DNA from: Dactylonectria macrodidyma
Taxonomy: Eukaryota > Ascomycota > Sordariomycetes > Hypocreales > Nectriaceae
Reading direction: 5' to 3'
Assembly (NCBI GenBank): GCA_020744425.1
Contig: JAGMUV010000009.1
Span: 1,054,001-1,118,000 of the forward strand
DNA: 64,000 nt
Numbering within the stretch: position 1 is the stretch's first letter; the number at the start of each line of letters is the position of its first letter. The position numbers and the translations under genes are program-made. Shown piece by piece: positions 1-9,302 of this stretch. Under the pieces are notes generated by a model. It was not told where the DNA came from. It ran no database searches and saw only the letters and a program-made list of their open reading frames with translations.

Positions 1-490
1 TGTAGATTATGAGTGGGTATAACCACGTCGGTGTTGACGTTTTAAGGGCTTCGGGGTTTCGGTAGAAGATACTGCATATGGGGGGGGGGGGGGGGGTAAG
101 GTAGGCTAGGGAGAAGGTACCTATATGAAGATGTGTACCCGTTGGCATTGTGGAGGCAAGCAGACATGTCAACCAGAGAGCGTCTCTTCCAGTCTCTAAC
201 ATCGTGTACAGCGTTCTAATTAGTCTTGCAGCTCACCCTGAAGCCAGTATCTCGCAGGGCGTGATGTCGCACAACTGAGTGCCTAAACAGCCGTTTCGCT
301 GATCTATATGAAGCCGAGATCCAAGACAAGTATCGCATGTGGGTTGAATAGTGGGCGGCCTCCAGCTAGAGCATCACCATGTCCGTTGCATATGTGGGTT
401 GTCCTGAGACTGCCTGTATCCTAATTAACACACCACATCACCTAACATCTGCCCTGTGGCACTTGAGTCCAAACTTCAAGGAAACGTAGC
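1..490. other. Window edge and 3' flank of the NLR gene
   Basis: No supportable gene. It holds the downstream flank of the minus-strand NLR gene and a run of 17 G residues at 80-96. Short open frames here are not convincing. Confidence 0.6.
80..96. repeat. G17 homopolymer
   Basis: Seventeen consecutive G residues on the plus strand, followed by TAAGG. This is a simple low-complexity tract in the intergenic flank and is prone to length error in sequencing. Confidence 0.95.
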
Positions 491-3400
491 CTATGCCCTT
501 GAGCCTAGCGAGAGCAAAAAGGTCCGAATCTTGTTGACGGCTGTATTTTTGTTGGTGGGTGTAGTCTTGTGGGCAGGTGTAGTATTGTTGGCGGATGCAG
601 TCTTGTCGACAGGCCTAGTCTCGTCGGCGGGTCTAGTCTTGTTGGTGGGCGCAGTTCTTCTCCCCACCAGGCCTTGAATATCTCGAAGCTGTGCCTCGAA
701 CGCCATCCTCATGGACGACTGCGCGCAGGTCGAACAATACAACAAACACCTGTCTACCCAGGATTTGACTACTTCCAGGCTAGCCAGTTCGAAGTTCGTC
801 GCCTCCAGGTACACTGCTGTGATGTTCGCAAAGACTTGCAACTGCTCTAGACGGAAAACCCGAGGCTCTCCGAGCATCTGTGTCCACTGCTCCCACGGAG
901 TCGTGGACACATTCAGGAGCAGGAACTGCTCGTTCGGAGAGCACCCCAGCGACAAGAGCCACTGAACCGTATAGTGCGGCGATATGACGGGAGGGAATGG
1001 GGGTGAGATGACGGAATGCTCGTCATATGGATCTGACAGAATGAAGCGCGAGATGAGAGGCACCGTGGCATGGTAGACCAGAGGATAACCGCCCTCAGCA
1101 ACCAGCTCCACAGAGCTTTTCTGGCGAAGCTCTTCAATGACCTCGATCATGCCAGACTCGGCCCCGAGGCGGAGAAGGATCTGCGCTGGGGGGAGTGAGG
1201 CCCACGAGCCCACCTCTTCGCTGTGTCCAAAGGCGTGCAGGACATACTTCAGAGCCATGGCCACTGGCAGGATCTGGCCAGGCGGTCTCCAGCTGGCCAG
1301 GGTAGCCTGCGTCCAAATATTTCGGATATGCTCCGTGGACTGCCTCAGGGTTTTCTCCGAGTTCTGGTGGACGCAAAAGAGCGCCAGGTGCAGAGAAAGG
1401 CACGCCACGGCGGCGTGGGGGTCGAAAGCCTCATCGTCGTCAAGTCGGAGGCAGTCTATCTCCCAAGTTTCATCCCTGTCGAGAAAGTCGAACACGCTCC
1501 GGTGCATGAACACCACAACGGAATCAACGTTGTACCCCTCATGGCAGGTGTGCAAGCCTCCAAATGAGATTTGGCCGCAAAAGCAGAATCTCTCTGGGAG
1601 CCTGTGTGACCGGTGCACCTCCAGGAGTCCACCGCATCGGCTCCGTAGCCTTCCTTCGAGGCGCTCGCAGTTCAGCTCCATCTCCCTCTGCGTGGGACTG
1701 TTCTTCAACACGTCGGGCATCTTGCCTGTATCGAAGTCGTGCCCGTCTAGCTGAGCAAGCCCAATAGTCGGGATCCCCAGGCCGTTTCCAGCTGTGTATA
1801 TCTCGCAGATCTTTAATATCCTGGCTGCCTGTACCTGGTATCGCTGGTCAACCCGCATGAGCATATCTCGGAACAGGTCCTCCAGCTTTGGTGGCAGCTC
1901 ATCGATTCGCTTCCGCAGCTCCGATGGCGAGTCGTAAGCAATCAGTCCGTCAAGGAGGGAGCGGCACGCCAGAACAACCCAGAGAAACACCCCAGACGCC
2001 TTATCAACCATCTCAGACACGAGTGCCTCAGTTCCCTCTTCGTCTGAAGTCTCCACAGCGTAGTCCCTTAGCGGGACTCTAAGCACGCCCTCAATATATA
2101 GAGCAATGTCGGGCCTGGTAAGATTCTCTAGACGCATGTTTGGAAACCTTTTGAAGGCTGATACAAGTGCAGGCTCGGGCCGACTCGAGACAACGATCTT
2201 AATATTCGGCCCAGACGCTAACTGCTTGATGAAAGCTATTCCCTCCGCGGTATCACCGGAAAACTCATCAAGGCCGTCGATGAATAGGCATGTTTTGGCC
2301 AGTCGAGGATGATCCCGAATTGCATCTGATAGACCAAATATCTCGGCTGGGGTAGGAATGTTGAATTCCATCCCGTCATGGCCGTAAGCTTCCTTCCACA
2401 TCTTTGGTATTAGGTCCTGGCACAGCGAAGGGTCAAGGGCTAAAATCTGGTAAAGAACACTACGGAACAGGCCATAGAGAGTGGTTTGCTCCCTGACACC
2501 GAGTTTCCATATGAAGAAGTGAGCGGTAGCGCAAGCGCCTCCGTTGGCCCAGGCGGATAAGTAATCCAAAGTTATGGCGTGATCGCAAAGCAGCTTCATC
2601 AAGGTGGACTTCCCGCTGCCCGCTTTGCCAGAGAGCCAGTAGATTCCCGAGCTGGACTGCAGCCAGTTGGGCAGGCTGTCCCATTTCTGCCTCAGCCTCT
2701 GTGTGCTCAAAGCCCAGCTCAGAGTCTGTTCAAATTGGGGAGAAATGGCGTCCTTCCTCATGGTCATCTCCGGGCTCTTAAGTCGGCGGAGAATCTTTTT
2801 ATGACATTTTTTCTCCAAGTGCGCTCTTGTGATTTGGATGAACGCACTGCTTCTCTCAATCGCTGCATCGTGAACTAACGCGAGGAACTCAGCTGGCCAA
2901 TTTGGGTTGACGTCCTCTTCTGTCATGAGCAACTTCGTGCCTTGACTAGCCGGGATGATGTCGTCAAGCTTGTCCACAACTTCGGCGAGGTCCTGTAGCA
3001 ATACTTCAAAAGTGACAATACCATCAATGACCCAGTTCGAGATTTTCCGCGGACGCGAGAATGTCTTCCTTGTGCCGTCAGTTCTGTCTCCACGATTCCG
3101 CCTAAGGGGTATTTTGAGGGTCTTCAGACGCTGGAAATTGGTTGAAAGGCTTGGATCTGGAGCCTTGGAATTTGTTTGCCGATTTACTGGCTGCTCTTTT
3201 TCTATGGGTAATGGAAAGTCTTGAAGTCGCACGAGCCCATACAACTCTTCGAAATCCGAGTCTTGGCCTTCATGTAGAATGGAATGAAGGTCGCCCAGAC
3301 TTCTTTCAATGGCTTTGCGGACGTCAGGGTCTTCGAGTTTTGAAGGAAAGGGGCCTCTGAGGAGACGAATCCTAGATGCCCACTGAAGGAGCAATGTTTT

Positions 3401-4564
3401 TTCAAGCTCAAACCTCTCTCTGGCTATTCTTAACTGGCGAGGAGGGTCTTGGGGTAGAAACAAGACAGGAAATGAGTCAAGATAGCTTCGAAATGTTTCA
3501 GCGAGTGCAAGTGCCGATGGGACCGGGGTCTCTATGGCTGATGCTTCACCGTGAGCGCTAGGATTTGGTTGCTTTAGATCTGGCGTGGGTGTTTCAATGA
3601 CGGAAGGTGTGTCTCTGACCCTGGATTCGGGTATGAAGTTGAGGAGTTCCTTGCTGTACGCCGCTGCAGCTGCAGCCGCATATGGCTGCCAGACCTTGTT
3701 CTTGTGTGAGTCCGCATAGTCACAAATCCCACGAATGACCAAGCACGGGAAATCGTCCATCAGGCCAGCCGCTTCCATCTCGAAACATGCCATGTTCAGT
3801 TGCTTCATCAGGCGATCCCTCGTAGCGCCATGGCGCATCACCTGGTCGCCAGATGCAATCAGACCGTAATGAATGACCGGATCAAGGGAAACACGAGCCT
3901 CGCGTTTCTTTATCCTGTTTGCGTCGCATCGTGAACACGTTTCTTGGCACAGCGGATGGTCGTACTCAGATTCATACAGAACGTCATTTTGAACTCCTGG
4001 GTGCGCATATTCGGCTTTCATCTGTGGATAGTTCTTGGTGATCTGGAGCAGATACCTTGGCAGCTCTGGTGACTCTCTGAAGTGCTTGGAGCGAAGTTGC
4101 GCTACCGCGGTGCGCAATATTCGCGGCGGTTTGTCAAGAGAATTGGTAGGCGTAAAATGAGCGCCCTGCATCGTCTTTCCAAAATCGTACTGAATGACTC
4201 CTCCGTATACCGACCCAGGATGGCTGACAACCACGTCGCCTAGTCGGATATCCCTTTTGTCGCTCGGCACACCCCCTCCGACCCCCACCATCAATCCAAA
4301 CCGTAAGCACCTGAAGCTGGTGATCATCTCGTTGGCCACAATGGCCGCCGACACCGTCCCTGTGCCTCCGTCAGGTAGGCAGGCCATAACGACGTTGTGA
4401 GCCCCAATCCGGCCCACGGTGTACGAATTGCGATCGCGGGAGCTCTGCTTCAGAGGCAAGTGATGCTCATCCAGCAGGGCTTGGCTGGCCGCCATCTCCA
4501 CAGGCAACGCGCATATCCAGCCAACTGTGTAATCATCATGCGACAGCCTATGCGAGCTGGCCAT
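491..4564 (-). CDS. NLR/STAND protein: PNP_UDP - HeLo-like - NACHT
   Basis: Single-exon gene of 1357 residues, ATG at 4564. Residues about 12-310 read as a purine-nucleoside-phosphorylase-like (PNP_UDP) domain: GVGGGVP at 94-100, FEMEAAG at 261-267 and RGICDYADSHKN at 278-289. Residues about 355-545 resemble a HeLo domain (RERFELEKTLLLQW; later ISNWVIDGIVTFEVLL). The NACHT NTPase has Walker A GKAGSGKST at 646-654 and Walker B CLFIDGLDE at 759-767. After it comes a winged-helix-like region of the fungal NACHT type with FMHRSVFDFL. The C terminus carries six imperfect 6-residue repeats (about 1303-1338). Fungal STAND proteins of this build are linked to non-self recognition and programmed cell death; PNP domains act as N-terminal sensors or effectors. 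The HeLo call is by eye and less certain than PNP and NACHT. Confidence 0.9.
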   Translation of the reverse strand: MASSHRLSHDDYTVGWICALPVEMAASQALLDEHHLPLKQSSRDRNSYTVGRIGAHNVVMACLPDGGTGTVSAAIVANEMITSFRCLRFGLMVGVGGGVPSDKRDIRLGDVVVSHPGSVYGGVIQYDFGKTMQGAHFTPTNSLDKPPRILRTAVAQLRSKHFRESPELPRYLLQITKNYPQMKAEYAHPGVQNDVLYESEYDHPLCQETCSRCDANRIKKREARVSLDPVIHYGLIASGDQVMRHGATRDRLMKQLNMACFEMEAAGLMDDFPCLVIRGICDYADSHKNKVWQPYAAAAAAAYSKELLNFIPESRVRDTPSVIETPTPDLKQPNPSAHGEASAIETPVPSALALAETFRSYLDSFPVLFLPQDPPRQLRIARERFELEKTLLLQWASRIRLLRGPFPSKLEDPDVRKAIERSLGDLHSILHEGQDSDFEELYGLVRLQDFPLPIEKEQPVNRQTNSKAPDPSLSTNFQRLKTLKIPLRRNRGDRTDGTRKTFSRPRKISNWVIDGIVTFEVLLQDLAEVVDKLDDIIPASQGTKLLMTEEDVNPNWPAEFLALVHDAAIERSSAFIQITRAHLEKKCHKKILRRLKSPEMTMRKDAISPQFEQTLSWALSTQRLRQKWDSLPNWLQSSSGIYWLSGKAGSGKSTLMKLLCDHAITLDYLSAWANGGACATAHFFIWKLGVREQTTLYGLFRSVLYQILALDPSLCQDLIPKMWKEAYGHDGMEFNIPTPAEIFGLSDAIRDHPRLAKTCLFIDGLDEFSGDTAEGIAFIKQLASGPNIKIVVSSRPEPALVSAFKRFPNMRLENLTRPDIALYIEGVLRVPLRDYAVETSDEEGTEALVSEMVDKASGVFLWVVLACRSLLDGLIAYDSPSELRKRIDELPPKLEDLFRDMLMRVDQRYQVQAARILKICEIYTAGNGLGIPTIGLAQLDGHDFDTGKMPDVLKNSPTQREMELNCERLEGRLRSRCGGLLEVHRSHRLPERFCFCGQISFGGLHTCHEGYNVDSVVVFMHRSVFDFLDRDETWEIDCLRLDDDEAFDPHAAVACLSLHLALFCVHQNSEKTLRQSTEHIRNIWTQATLASWRPPGQILPVAMALKYVLHAFGHSEEVGSWASLPPAQILLRLGAESGMIEVIEELRQKSSVELVAEGGYPLVYHATVPLISRFILSDPYDEHSVISPPFPPVISPHYTVQWLLSLGCSPNEQFLLLNVSTTPWEQWTQMLGEPRVFRLEQLQVFANITAVYLEATNFELASLEVVKSWVDRCLLYCSTCAQSSMRMAFEAQLRDIQGLVGRRTAPTNKTRPADETRPVDKTASANNTTPAHKTTPTNKNTAVNKIRTFLLSLGSRA
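549..656. repeat. 18-bp tandem repeat, 6 copies, inside NLR coding end
   Basis: Six imperfect 18-bp units at 549, 567, 585, 603, 621 and 639. On the minus strand each encodes six residues of pattern [N/D/H][K/E/N]T-x-[P/S/A]-x, close to the NLR C terminus. The unit is a multiple of three, so copy-number change would keep the frame. Confidence 0.9.
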
Positions 4565-5237
4565 CGTGACAACTGTTATGGGCGCGGGCCGCCTTGAAAC
4601 AAGAGATTGCAGCCCTTGGGAACTTTGGAAGTCCGAAAACCCAGATCAGAGTGCTCAGCCTTACTTAGATCATTGGGCGGAATTTAGTTCTTATCTGAAG
4701 CATATGTAATTATTAGATACATGGATCTATCCGGATGACAGCTTACTGAGTCGGCAGTCTACACGTCTTCCATCCTAGGTAGGCAAACTTCCTATTCTGG
4801 CTCTCTGGGGTAAAAAGTCGCTAAGGCACCGGTAGTGAGATGCTCCGCACGAATCTCGATGCGGTCCTCTCCACACTTTGGCTGCTGTACATAGTCAGAT
4901 TTAGCAGCGTCTAATTTTGACTCAAGACCAACTCGAAAACTCGAAACTCTGTAGAGTACCTATCTATGGGTTGCACACCGGCATACACTACCAGGATCAA
5001 GCATCAACGTCACAGGGTCCCTCTCATCTCAGAGAGCTCCGTTAGAACCCCTCCCCCCACTGAAAAACACGGTGGGGTAACCCAACAAAGCCCTAAATCG
5101 GCGCCGCTTGGACCTACGGTAGGGGACATGGGCAGCGTTAATCGCAGCCCTCAACACCATAACTCTGCTTCAACATCATCGCCAAGTATATCGTCGCCCC
5201 TTTATCACCCCTTTATCACCCCTCCCAGTCAACAACC
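4565..5237. promoter_or_regulatory. Divergent promoter region, NLR (-) and phosphatase (+)
   Basis: Intergenic stretch between divergently transcribed genes, so it should hold both promoters. Just before the phosphatase ATG lies a pyrimidine-rich leader with a direct repeat CCCCTTTATCA (about 5197-5222), usual for fungal transcription start regions. No specific operator is recognised. Confidence 0.5.
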
Positions 5238-5936
5238 ATGCCGAAGAAGCTCTCAAAAAACAACTCGTTCCCCACGAGCTCGGCGTCCCTCTCGTCCGTC
5301 TCCACGGCGGCGACAACCGCGTCGCTGTCGCACCTCCCTGCCTCCCTCGCCGACCCAGCCCTCCCCCTACCAAAGCTCATCGTCTACGACCTCGACTACA
5401 CGCTGTGGCCGTTCTGGGTCGACACGCACGTCACGATGCCGCTCAAGCCCAACGCCACGCACACAGCGGGCATCGACCGCTACGGCGAGGACTTCGCCTT
5501 CTACGCCGACGTCCCCAGCATCCTGTACGCGCTGCCCCGCGCGGGCGTCCGCATGGCCGTCGCGTCGCGCACGCCCACGCCCAACATCGCCCGCGACCTG
5601 CTCAAGATGATCCACATCCCGCCGCTGCCGCCCGTCGACGACACGACCCCTCCGGGCAAGCCCGAGAAGCCGAAGCGCGCTACCGACGTCTTCGACGGCG
5701 GCGTCGAGGCGTACCCGGGCAGCAAGCTCAAGCACTTCGAGGTGATACAGAAGCGCACCGGCGTCCACTACGAGGACATGCTCTTCTTCGACGACGAGCC
5801 GAGGAACTTTGAGACGGAGAGCCTGGGCGTTACCATGTACCTGATCCGAGACGGCGTATCGTGGAGCGAGATTGAAAAGGGCGTGCAAAAGTGGCGCACG
5901 AGAAGAGGGTACGTCCAGCCGCCAACGTCTAACTGA
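5238..5936 (+). CDS. Magnesium-dependent phosphatase-1 family (HAD)
   Basis: Intronless, 232 residues, ATG at 5238 after a CAACC context. The HAD nucleophile motif is DLDYTLWPFW at 51-60 (Asp51, Asp53). Motif II is ASRTPTP at 109-115, a conserved Lys follows near 164-165, and the acidic motif is FFDDEPRN at 183-190. DxDYTLWP with the later DDE and a short GV(T)xYLIRDG ending is diagnostic of the eukaryotic MDP-1 / acid phosphatase family, which hydrolyses phosphoesters with Mg2+ and has been proposed to act on protein phosphotyrosine or sugar phosphates. Residues 1-43 are a Ser/Ala/Thr-rich extension without clear function. Third codon positions are very GC-rich, which creates long antisense open frames that should be ignored. 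Confidence 0.9.
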   Translation: MPKKLSKNNSFPTSSASLSSVSTAATTASLSHLPASLADPALPLPKLIVYDLDYTLWPFWVDTHVTMPLKPNATHTAGIDRYGEDFAFYADVPSILYALPRAGVRMAVASRTPTPNIARDLLKMIHIPPLPPVDDTTPPGKPEKPKRATDVFDGGVEAYPGSKLKHFEVIQKRTGVHYEDMLFFDDEPRNFETESLGVTMYLIRDGVSWSEIEKGVQKWRTRRGYVQPPTSN

Positions 5937-6643
5937 ACATCTACGACGGGACGGGGTGGTTCAAAACGGTACACTAGAGTGGAGTTTCGGGGTCTAGGAG
6001 AAAGGCAATAAATAGATGTGTCAAGCGATTCATGATTGGGATAGACAGAGGACGAATATGACGAGAATAATGTGGCGAGTGCCATATATAAACTCAGGCG
6101 AGGGATCACATGTATCCCGCCCCTTCAGCAAATACACATATAGACGTTATTCATTTTGGATGAAGACCTTGTTATCATGCACCCAGAAGGGAGGAAGGGA
6201 GGACCAAAGTGGGACAGTACAAAACAACCTGCAATGCGGGAAACAGTATGCCCTGCAAAGTGAATGCCCTCTTTTCCCATCAATTCTACACGGTGCCTCA
6301 ACCAGCTGGAAAATCTAGATCTTGCGAGACTAGAACCTATGTAAGGTCAACATCCAGAAGCTGTAATGTCCCAAGATCTGGCTTTTCCAGCCAGTCGAGG
6401 CACCGCCTAGATGTTATATATACAAGAATGCTCCCAAAAGAATCCAACGTTACTCCCGAGCTGTGTTGCCTCGGCTCATCCTGCTACTTCGAATTGAGTC
6501 AACCAATCCATACAATGAGTTTGATAACCAAGTGTGTTCGCCAAGCGTGTACTCCTGTAAAAGTAAACCCATGTCCAGGTATCCAGAAATGCATATGTAA
6601 GTCCTCCTCTAATCGTCCGGCTATGCTGTAGCTCATACCGTGC
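5937..6643. other. Convergent intergenic region
   Basis: Sits between the 3' ends of the phosphatase (+) and the Sec14-like gene (-). It should contain both 3' UTRs. Open frames here (for example at 6209-6631) have no recognisable product. Confidence 0.6.
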
Positions 6644-8096
6644 TCATACCGTCACCGTCTGGGCCGTTGCAGGGACCGTTGCAATGCCCTTGCCCTTGTC
6701 CTCGACATTGATCTTGAGCTTCTCTTGCACCTCGTCGCTCAAAAGGGTATCATCCGTCTGTACTCCATCGTCACGGGTGTCAGAATCGGTGGTCTGGGTG
6801 CCCTCGGCAGTCTCGGTGGCTACACCGTTGGTCTTTAGTACCACCTCTCTCTCTAGTACAGGAAGTTCAAACGTCTTGGGAATTGTGCAGACGCGCTCGT
6901 TTCGGAGGTTGCCACCCTTGGCGCCCAGGGCGACGCAGGCCAGGCGCTTGCCGTCGTCGATTTCTTGCCACAGCAGAGGGCCGGAGGGGAAGGTCTTGTG
7001 TCCATTCTCCCAGGCGACGACGCCGTTCCAGGACTCGTCGGGGATGGCCAGCTGGCCAAATTTGTAGTCCAGCTGGCCGCCGTACTTCTTGGGGATATTG
7101 CGGATGTCGATGAAGTTCTCGAGCGTCGACTTGACCTCGTGACTGCCTAGGATAAAGATCTTGGAGACGGTGATGGGATCGAACCAGCGCTTGATCCAGC
7201 CCCAGACTGTGCTGAAGAAGAAGGGCGCGCCGATGACGAAGATGCGGTCCAGCGTCTCTGGGTAGTGGGCGGTGGCCAGCTGCGAGGCGACCTGCATGTG
7301 GGCCTTGAGGTTCCAGAACTGCTTAAGGCCGACGCCGGAGACGTCAACGATGTTTGTGCTCATGGTGATGGGCACCTCGGGGAACTCGCGGTCCGGCAGC
7401 TGGGTGCAGAAGGGCATGTTGAAGCGGGTGAGGTTCTCGTAGAGAGCGAAGAGCCGCAGCAGGCCCGCGGGCGTCTTGCCGTCCGACTTGGCCTTGGAGA
7501 AGGTGTTGGAGGCGCCAACCTTTTCGTACTCGGCCACCGACTTAGCGTCGAGCGTGCGGATCTCGAAGACGTACAGCGGGATACCGCGGCGGTCGCGGCG
7601 GCCGGTCCATTGGGGATACTAAGGGATGTAAGCAGTGCAGATGATAAGCAGGGTAGAGTTGCAGCATACCAGGCGGCGGCTCTGCTCGTAGGCGTCGAGC
7701 TCAATAGTGCTGTAGAGAACCTCGATATCATTAGCAACTCGCCACTCCTCCGTGTCCTTGAACTGCTGAAAGGCGTGCTCGACATTCCACCGACGGGCGC
7801 GCAGATACCGGCTGTTGTTTTATTCGCGTCAGCATTCTCACCACCCAGTGTTTCCGCTTATCAATCTCAACGTACAGCAGCAAAGGATCGTCGTGGGACG
7901 CAGGAGGGCCCTTCTTCAAGAGTCCCCTCTCCACGAGCACGTCCTTGAAGCGCAAGAAAGCCTCCTCCTCGGGCTGTGTCAGGTAGCCGAGATGGCAGCG
8001 CGGGTAGCCATACTCGGTGACGGTCGACGCTGACGACTTGACGCGGTACGCCGCGCTGGTCGTGGGTGTGAGAGTTGCGTCGTGATCGGCCGTCAT
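6644..8096 (-). CDS. Sec14-like CRAL-TRIO lipid transfer protein
   Basis: Three exons joined in phase: 8096-7876, 7811-7670 and 7618-6644, giving 445 residues. Introns are 7812-7875 (GTACGT...CAG) and 7619-7669 (GTATGC...TAG). The CRAL-TRIO N-terminal part has the family signature HDDPLLLRYLRARRW across the first splice, then a helical TEEWR segment and YPQWTGRRDRRGIPLYVF across the second. The lipid-binding lobe follows (NIVDVSGVGLKQFW; FVIGAPFFFSTVW; KIFILGS), ending near IPKKYGGQLDYKFG. This is the fold of Sec14 phosphatidylinositol/phosphatidylcholine transfer proteins, which tune Golgi and membrane lipid signalling. Yeast Sec14 is about 304 residues. Here a Thr/Asp/Glu-rich, probably disordered C-terminal tail extends the protein, as in several filamentous-fungal homologues. 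Which yeast paralogue it matches is not decided. Confidence 0.92.
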
Positions 8097-9302
8097 GATT
8101 CGCAAGTATTCGTATCAGAAGAAGATGATGAGTAAAGATCCAGAGGAGGAAAAGAGAGTGCGACGTCGGAGTAGAAAACAGCAACCACCGAGATCGATGA
8201 TCGACGTCCCGAGGGATGAAGAGGGCCAGTGGGCATGCGCGGAAGCAGCGGAAGCATCGGATGTACTTGGGTCGGGAAAAAAAAGCCCCCAATAAAGCGA
8301 TAAATCTCACCCCCAAAAAGCAATTGTCAGCGAGTAGCGATCCGCGACCATGTGGGCGCGCCAGGCGGGGCGGGTGGGCTGAAATGACGTCTGTTCTAGG
8401 GCCTTTTTTTACGCCTTACACCATCTTATACCACCTTAAACTGCACTAAGCTTCGGCCTTACAGCGCCTCCGACACCGTGACACAGCGCCTTTCCAGCGC
8501 CTTGCAGAATCAACCGTCAGCGCTTAAATTCCTTTGGTCACATTGCATTCAAGACACAAGCCTCCCGAGAATTCGACGTCATCGAGCGGCTGACATTATT
8601 CAGTTCCCGGACGGCTCGGCCGATAGCGGGTTACGGCATCCGCGGAAAGTCTAAACTCCCACATCGCACACTAATCGAAAGAAACAAATTGGCCAGGCAT
8701 CAATCTTGACCAGGGGTTGCGAGATGCACGAGTCCGGGGTAACCGTGCGAATTGTCGAATCATTTGTGAGCTGGCAAGGGTTGCATGAAAGATCCGAGTG
8801 GATACCGTGTATTTTCGTAAGAGCGTTGCGGTACGGGCTGTACCGTTTTCGTAAACTGCATAACGTTACATGCGCACCACGTTGGAGCAATACGGAACGG
8901 GCCGAGCGTCAAGCTTATTACCGTCGGGGTTTACGAGGAAACGGATGGATTCAAGACTGACATATCAGTCTCTCAGGCTATATAGTCCGTGTAGTTGTCA
9001 CAATTCACTCGCCTTGTCTCGCCAGATCCTATCTTCAGCTCCCATATCATTCAACATGTTGCAACAGCCCTCAAGTCAAGAGTAGTGTCATTTTCTTCAC
9101 GTCCAGTCTCTCTATCATGGATCGCTCTACCTATCTCAATACCCCTCAATTACAAAATGCTATATTTTCCGAATCCATAATATGCTTTCACACAAGTACA
9201 TGTGGGTTGTTTTACTTGTTCTGGCTCATCACACGCTTTCGCTCGCTTCTTCTTCTTCTTCTTCTTCTTCTTCTTCTTCTTCTTGCCTCTCGCCACGACC
9301 CC
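8097..9302. other. Intergenic: Sec14-like promoter and HET-gene 3' flank
   Basis: No supportable gene. The portion next to 8096 is the promoter of the Sec14-like gene. Towards 9302 lies the 3' flank of the HET gene, including a CTT microsatellite. Open frames between 8650 and 9200 lack any recognisable motif. Confidence 0.55.
9246..9284. repeat. (CTT)13 microsatellite
   Basis: An uninterrupted CTT repeat of about 13 units on the plus strand, starting just beyond the 3' end of the HET-domain gene. Confidence 0.95.

Noticed and set aside
5367..5888. 173-codon antisense ORF over the phosphatase gene
   Set aside because: It is a shadow of the GC-rich MDP-1 coding sequence, with Arg/Ala/Val-biased nonsense composition.
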